64,000 bases of DNA from Nymphaea colorata (taxonomy: Eukaryota > Streptophyta > Magnoliopsida > Nymphaeales > Nymphaeaceae): positions 4,481,224 to 4,545,223 of the forward strand of contig NC_045141.1 of assembly GCF_008831285.2 (NCBI RefSeq), given 5' to 3'. The position numbers and the translations under genes are program-made. The notes beneath the pieces were generated by a model. It was not told the DNA's origin. It was given only the letters and a program-made list of their open reading frames with translations, and made no database searches. Within the stretch, counting starts at the first letter, position 1, and each line of letters starts with the position of its first letter. This document shows, piece by piece, positions 60,600-64,000 of the stretch.

Positions 60600-62700
60600 G
60601 GGCCTCTTCATATTTTTTTACGAGGGTTTACTCTTGGTGATTAGAAGTTGAATACAATGTGGTTTTAAAAGTCCTCATGCTGCTAGTGACTACAAAACGC
60701 ATCTTCATTCCCCTGCTTCTATCCACCATCCGTCCTAGGGCTTTCCTGGACAGTGAGTGCTACTACGACGCAGGCCGGTTACATTTGTGACTTCACTCCA
60801 GTGCTATGCTATTAAAAAAGTCCACAAATACAATGTTGCCAATCATTCAATTAGGGTCGGGAGGGCCATGGGCTCCCCTACTACTACTCCCTCTTCCGGC
60901 TCATTCTGTCCCTGTCCACGATCCTAACTTTCATCACCCACCAGCATCATTACAGAATTAAACCATCTCTATTCTATCTATCGAGGGACTCCGGGAGAGC
61001 ATAATCTCTGCCGAGGAGCTTTGGCTTCTTTATCGAGAAAACTAAAAGTTGAAACAAACAAGTGCCAAACTCATTTTGAGGCGAAGCTAGGAATTTTTTA
61101 TCATAAGGGTAAACTATAGTTTAAAAATTTTAACAGGAGTGGAAATAAAAATTTTCAACCTTTTTATATATATCAAATTAAAATTTTTTAGACCACTGCA
61201 CACTAAGCAAATCGATGATAAAAAAGAAATTAAACGATCGTCTTAGTTTGGGTGTGAGGAACCGATTGTAATAGAATGTCACTCTGCAGTTAAATTAGTT
61301 GAAAAAATAGGTTACCTGAAAGTTGTCAAGTGTTTGACAAGGCAAATTTGTTACTTGCCCTACTACCTAGATATGTCAACAACCTCGAAGGCTGTGGTTT
61401 TCCATTTCCCAAAATGAGTGGCCCCTACCTTAGAACTAGTCATTTTTGGAAGGTCGACCTAATTTTTGAGAAACGCTGCTTCAAGTATTTACTTTGTTTA
61501 ACGGTCATCGACCTTAGGTCATTAACTTTCTTTTTCATACTTTTAACTATCTTGTATCCATTTTGAATAAAAAACCAAAAAAGGGGGAAAGCATCAAGTT
61601 CACGCGTTTCAGGAAGACTAATTATAATCAAACAGAAAGTTGACCCAGTCTACTTGATGACAAGCAATCATGATTAATTGAACAATACTACCTACCAAGA
61701 AAAAGATGACGCCAAACACAAATGTTTGATTCATACATGATCATGAATCATCTGTTCTATAAATATACCCAAAAGTAACATTTTGTCAAGTATTATTGTC
61801 AAGAAAAAGATGACGCCAAACACAAATGTTTGATTCATACATGAACAGTTGGACCGGACTAGCTCTGCACCAATAATTCAGCCTTATCAGCGCAAGGTTT
61901 TCAGGTCACCACTAAATCTTCCTAACTGGCTGGCAATGTTAAAACTCTCCGTTGTCTTTTCCACTCCATAACCATTTCAATGTCCAATCTCCATTTAACA
62001 GTGTTTGTGAACGAGCATTTTTTCACTAAAAAAGAGGTCAGCTATTACACGAGATAAACAACAATCCTATAAAAAATTTAAGGGCAATAGTTTTCTTGTA
62101 TTATAAGACAAATTGGAGGTTATGAGCATGGTCAATGTACTTTACCTTAGTTAGGTAGCTAGCAGAACATGGTAACATCAAGTAGGAATTTAAAACATAA
62201 AGTTCCCCTTTCACTCGTTTACCAAAACAACCAGAACATCCAGATTCTCTTTACTAGAAATTTTCCAAAGTTCTTTCAACTGGTCATACTGGCACATAGC
62301 AAACACAAGCTTGTGGCAAATGCACAAGAACCCATTTCTCATCAAGTGAGAAACCTACTTCCCATCTCAGTGGTGAATCTTGGAAAAAGATTGGGTAGGC
62401 AAGTACTCATTTCATTAAATCAAAACATAAACATACATCTTTCTCAAAAACCATAGGGAAACAATTGGTTTGTCCTTACGAGAATGAGAAGATATTTATT
62501 GATCTCATCATCAGAGGAACATGAGGTTAGACATTTTACTGCACAATATTAAATCACAACTCATGTATATACGGCGACATCTCCACATCCTGATAACTAT
62601 TACAAAGAAAAAGACAACTGCGACAAACAAATCAAGAAGTTCAAATCTCATACGCCAAAAGACAAATCAGACATTGAAAGGTAGGAAACAAATTACAATC
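60600..62700. other. Intergenic, with a dispersed element and a direct repeat
   Basis: 61,075-61,190 resembles the GGTGGAGCCA element at 35.7 kb. A ~43-bp segment (landmark GATGACGCCAAACACAAATG) occurs at 61,702-61,744 and again at 61,804-61,846. No gene supported. Confidence 0.5.
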
Positions 62701-62733
62701 TCTACTTCCTCCTCACATGAATGGTTCAAAGCT

Positions 62734-63486
62734 TCAATAAGTAGATGAACCATGCTCTGAACCAGTCCCTGATATAGTGGAGCTCGTTTGCGGTCCTACA
62801 GAGATGCTTCTGATATTCCAGATCGGAGGTGCAGGAGGCAAAATGGACGGAAGAATCACGGAGCTGTTTTCAAGCATGGCAACAACCTTGGAGATTCTTG
62901 GCCTGCTTGGTGCATCTTGTTGGACACAAAGCAGCCAATATGGATGTATGTCAACTTCTTGCAGAGCGCTGTTCTCCCCCCAATATGGACACAAGTTCCT
63001 TCCAATATTTCATCGACAACTTGCAGAGCGCTGTTCTCCCCCCAAAGTCTCCATACCTACTCCAAAATTGACATTTTTTTTTATTATTTACTGTGAAGGA
63101 CTTCAACAATACATATATCCATGGCGGAGAGTTTTTAATATGTCCAAAAAGTCGATAGGCAAAGCAATTTCTAATTGTATTTGTATTCTTGATATTGTAA
63201 TATACACATGAGCTTTGCTTGAAAATGGCTTAGACACCAATGGAACACCTAGATATTGTGAAATTTAAACAAGAATAGCAGTGGCAAACAAAATTAAATA
63301 CGTACTAAATTGCAGAAGCACAAGCGATGTTAATCACTTACATAATTTAATAGAGTTTCATCTATCTCTTGTAAGAAGCTGTTGCTTTTTCCACTTATGA
63401 TCTCCAGCAGCAAAACACCAAAGCTGAAGACATCTAGCTTTACAGATACCTAACCTTCAAAAAAGTATTCTGGTGCAATATATCCA
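62734..63486 (-). pseudogene. Receptor-like kinase 3' exons (CRK/SD type), nonsense-mutated
   Basis: Two exons on the minus strand. The first (63,486-63,342) follows a good acceptor (CTTTGCAG) and encodes GYIAPEYFFEG, a TAG stop at 63,452-63,450 where a Gln/Leu-type codon is usual, then VSVKLDVFSFGVLLLEIISG and ends at a GTAAGTG donor. This is kinase subdomains VIII-IX. The last exon (about 62,960-62,734) encodes LLCVQQDAPSRPRISKVVAMLE, the end of the kinase, plus a Ser/Gly-rich tail ending STY. The LLCVQxD...RP signature is that of cysteine-rich and S-domain receptor kinases, not the LRR-XII cluster. The middle exon expected between them was not found, and the upstream exons would lie beyond 64,000. 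Confidence 0.75.
62957..63046 (+). repeat. 62-bp-spaced direct repeat at exon edge
   Basis: TTGCAGAGCGCTGTTCTCCC occurs at 62,959 and 63,021. The first copy covers the 5' edge of the kinase's last exon, so the duplication probably disturbed its acceptor. Confidence 0.7.
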
Positions 63487-63767
63487 CTGCAAAGAAGTAG
63501 AAGAAGGTTTGGACAAAATAACACTGACTGGCTAGACTGCTTAGATGTTGACACTTTTCTTGCAGTGTTAATTGCATGTTCTAGTAAATGACTAGGCGTA
63601 ACTTAAGCAAAAGCGGAGAGACATGATATGCAATGGCCCATATATATTATGGGAATGAGTTGGGAAATCTTCCTATGTTTGGGAGAGAATGACAATATTT
63701 AGCCCATGTAGGTAACGAATTGGTCGAGCGAGAAAAGTTTCATGCACCTTGCCCACCATGCAGAGTT

Positions 63768-63915
63768 AAGGAAGGAAAGACATTTTGGTAATTTCTTAAA
63801 AAGAAATATCCCTTATAGTTTTTTTTGTTCTTTTTTCATTTTGAATTTTGTCTTTATAAAAACTTTTCTTTTTCAGTATGAATTAAAAGTATTTTAGTCA
63901 TTAACCATACTACAC
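63768..63915 (+). repeat. Short dispersed element, inverted copy of 26,082-26,190
   Basis: Shares GACATTTTGGTAATTT-like start and TATTTTAGTCATTAACCATAC end with the reverse complement of 26,082-26,190. Confidence 0.55.
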
Positions 63916-64000
63916 ACAAAAAAATCATGCACCATAATGACACATATAACCCACTTCCTGATCAAGCATGTAGGCAATAAGTTGAGATCCAAGAGGCCTT

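Noticed and set aside
61330-61566. 78-codon plus-strand frame ending in a hydrophobic stretch
   Set aside because: No homology recognised and no supporting context; likely chance.

Overview
This window looks like nuclear DNA of a flowering plant. The signs are long AT-rich intergenic stretches, many (AT)n and (GA)n microsatellites, spliced gene remnants, Ty1/copia and Ty3/gypsy retrotransposon debris, and plant-specific receptor kinase, P450, DUF295 and NLR-like fragments. I cannot place the species. No complete, undamaged protein-coding gene is visible; every recognisable coding region is broken, truncated or part of a transposable element.

Left arm (1-10.5 kb): two copies of an LTR-retrotransposon block. 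Copy A (806-2279) keeps remnants of both LTRs and a probable target-site duplication but has almost no interior. Copy B (6328-9200) has a 5' LTR, a primer-binding site, a long leader and a decayed gag. Upstream of each copy, and of a third copy at 24-25 kb, lies the same exon-like antisense ORF. Several local tandem duplications sit between them.

Core (10.5-50 kb): a cluster of three minus-strand leucine-rich-repeat receptor-like kinase (LRR-RLK) pseudogenes of the non-RD subfamily XII type (FLS2/EFR/Xa21-like). They lie at 12,994-16,225 (5' truncated), 28,917-32,700 and about 42,085-46,809. Each sits in a shared block of 3' flank, gene and 5' flank, so the cluster arose by segmental duplication and then decayed. 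A fourth, isolated kinase tail lies at 38,029-38,322. Between units 1 and 2 lies a minus-strand Ty1/copia element (18,414-23,891) with readable gag, protease, integrase, reverse transcriptase and RNase H, but every part is frameshifted and its 3' LTR is nearly gone. Degenerate GATTCAGATT-type arrays fill 16.5-17.6 and 36.9-38.7 kb.

Right arm (50-64 kb): a mixed graveyard. It holds a P450 heme-domain relic (51.2-51.5 kb, minus), a Ty3/gypsy-like gag/protease remnant (53-56.5 kb, plus), a possible NLR coiled-coil start (56.75-56.9 kb, minus), a possible DUF295 fragment (58.4-58.6 kb, minus), a second copia relic (59.4-60.6 kb, plus) and the 3' exons of a CRK/SD-type receptor kinase with a nonsense codon (62.7-63.5 kb, minus).

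The unifying theme is a decaying receptor-kinase cluster embedded in nested retroelements. I found no convincing new biochemical system. The most unusual signals are a pair of overlapping, mutually exclusive hairpins conserved in two LTR copies, an internal expansion of the LRR array in the third RLK, and the extra kinase tail.
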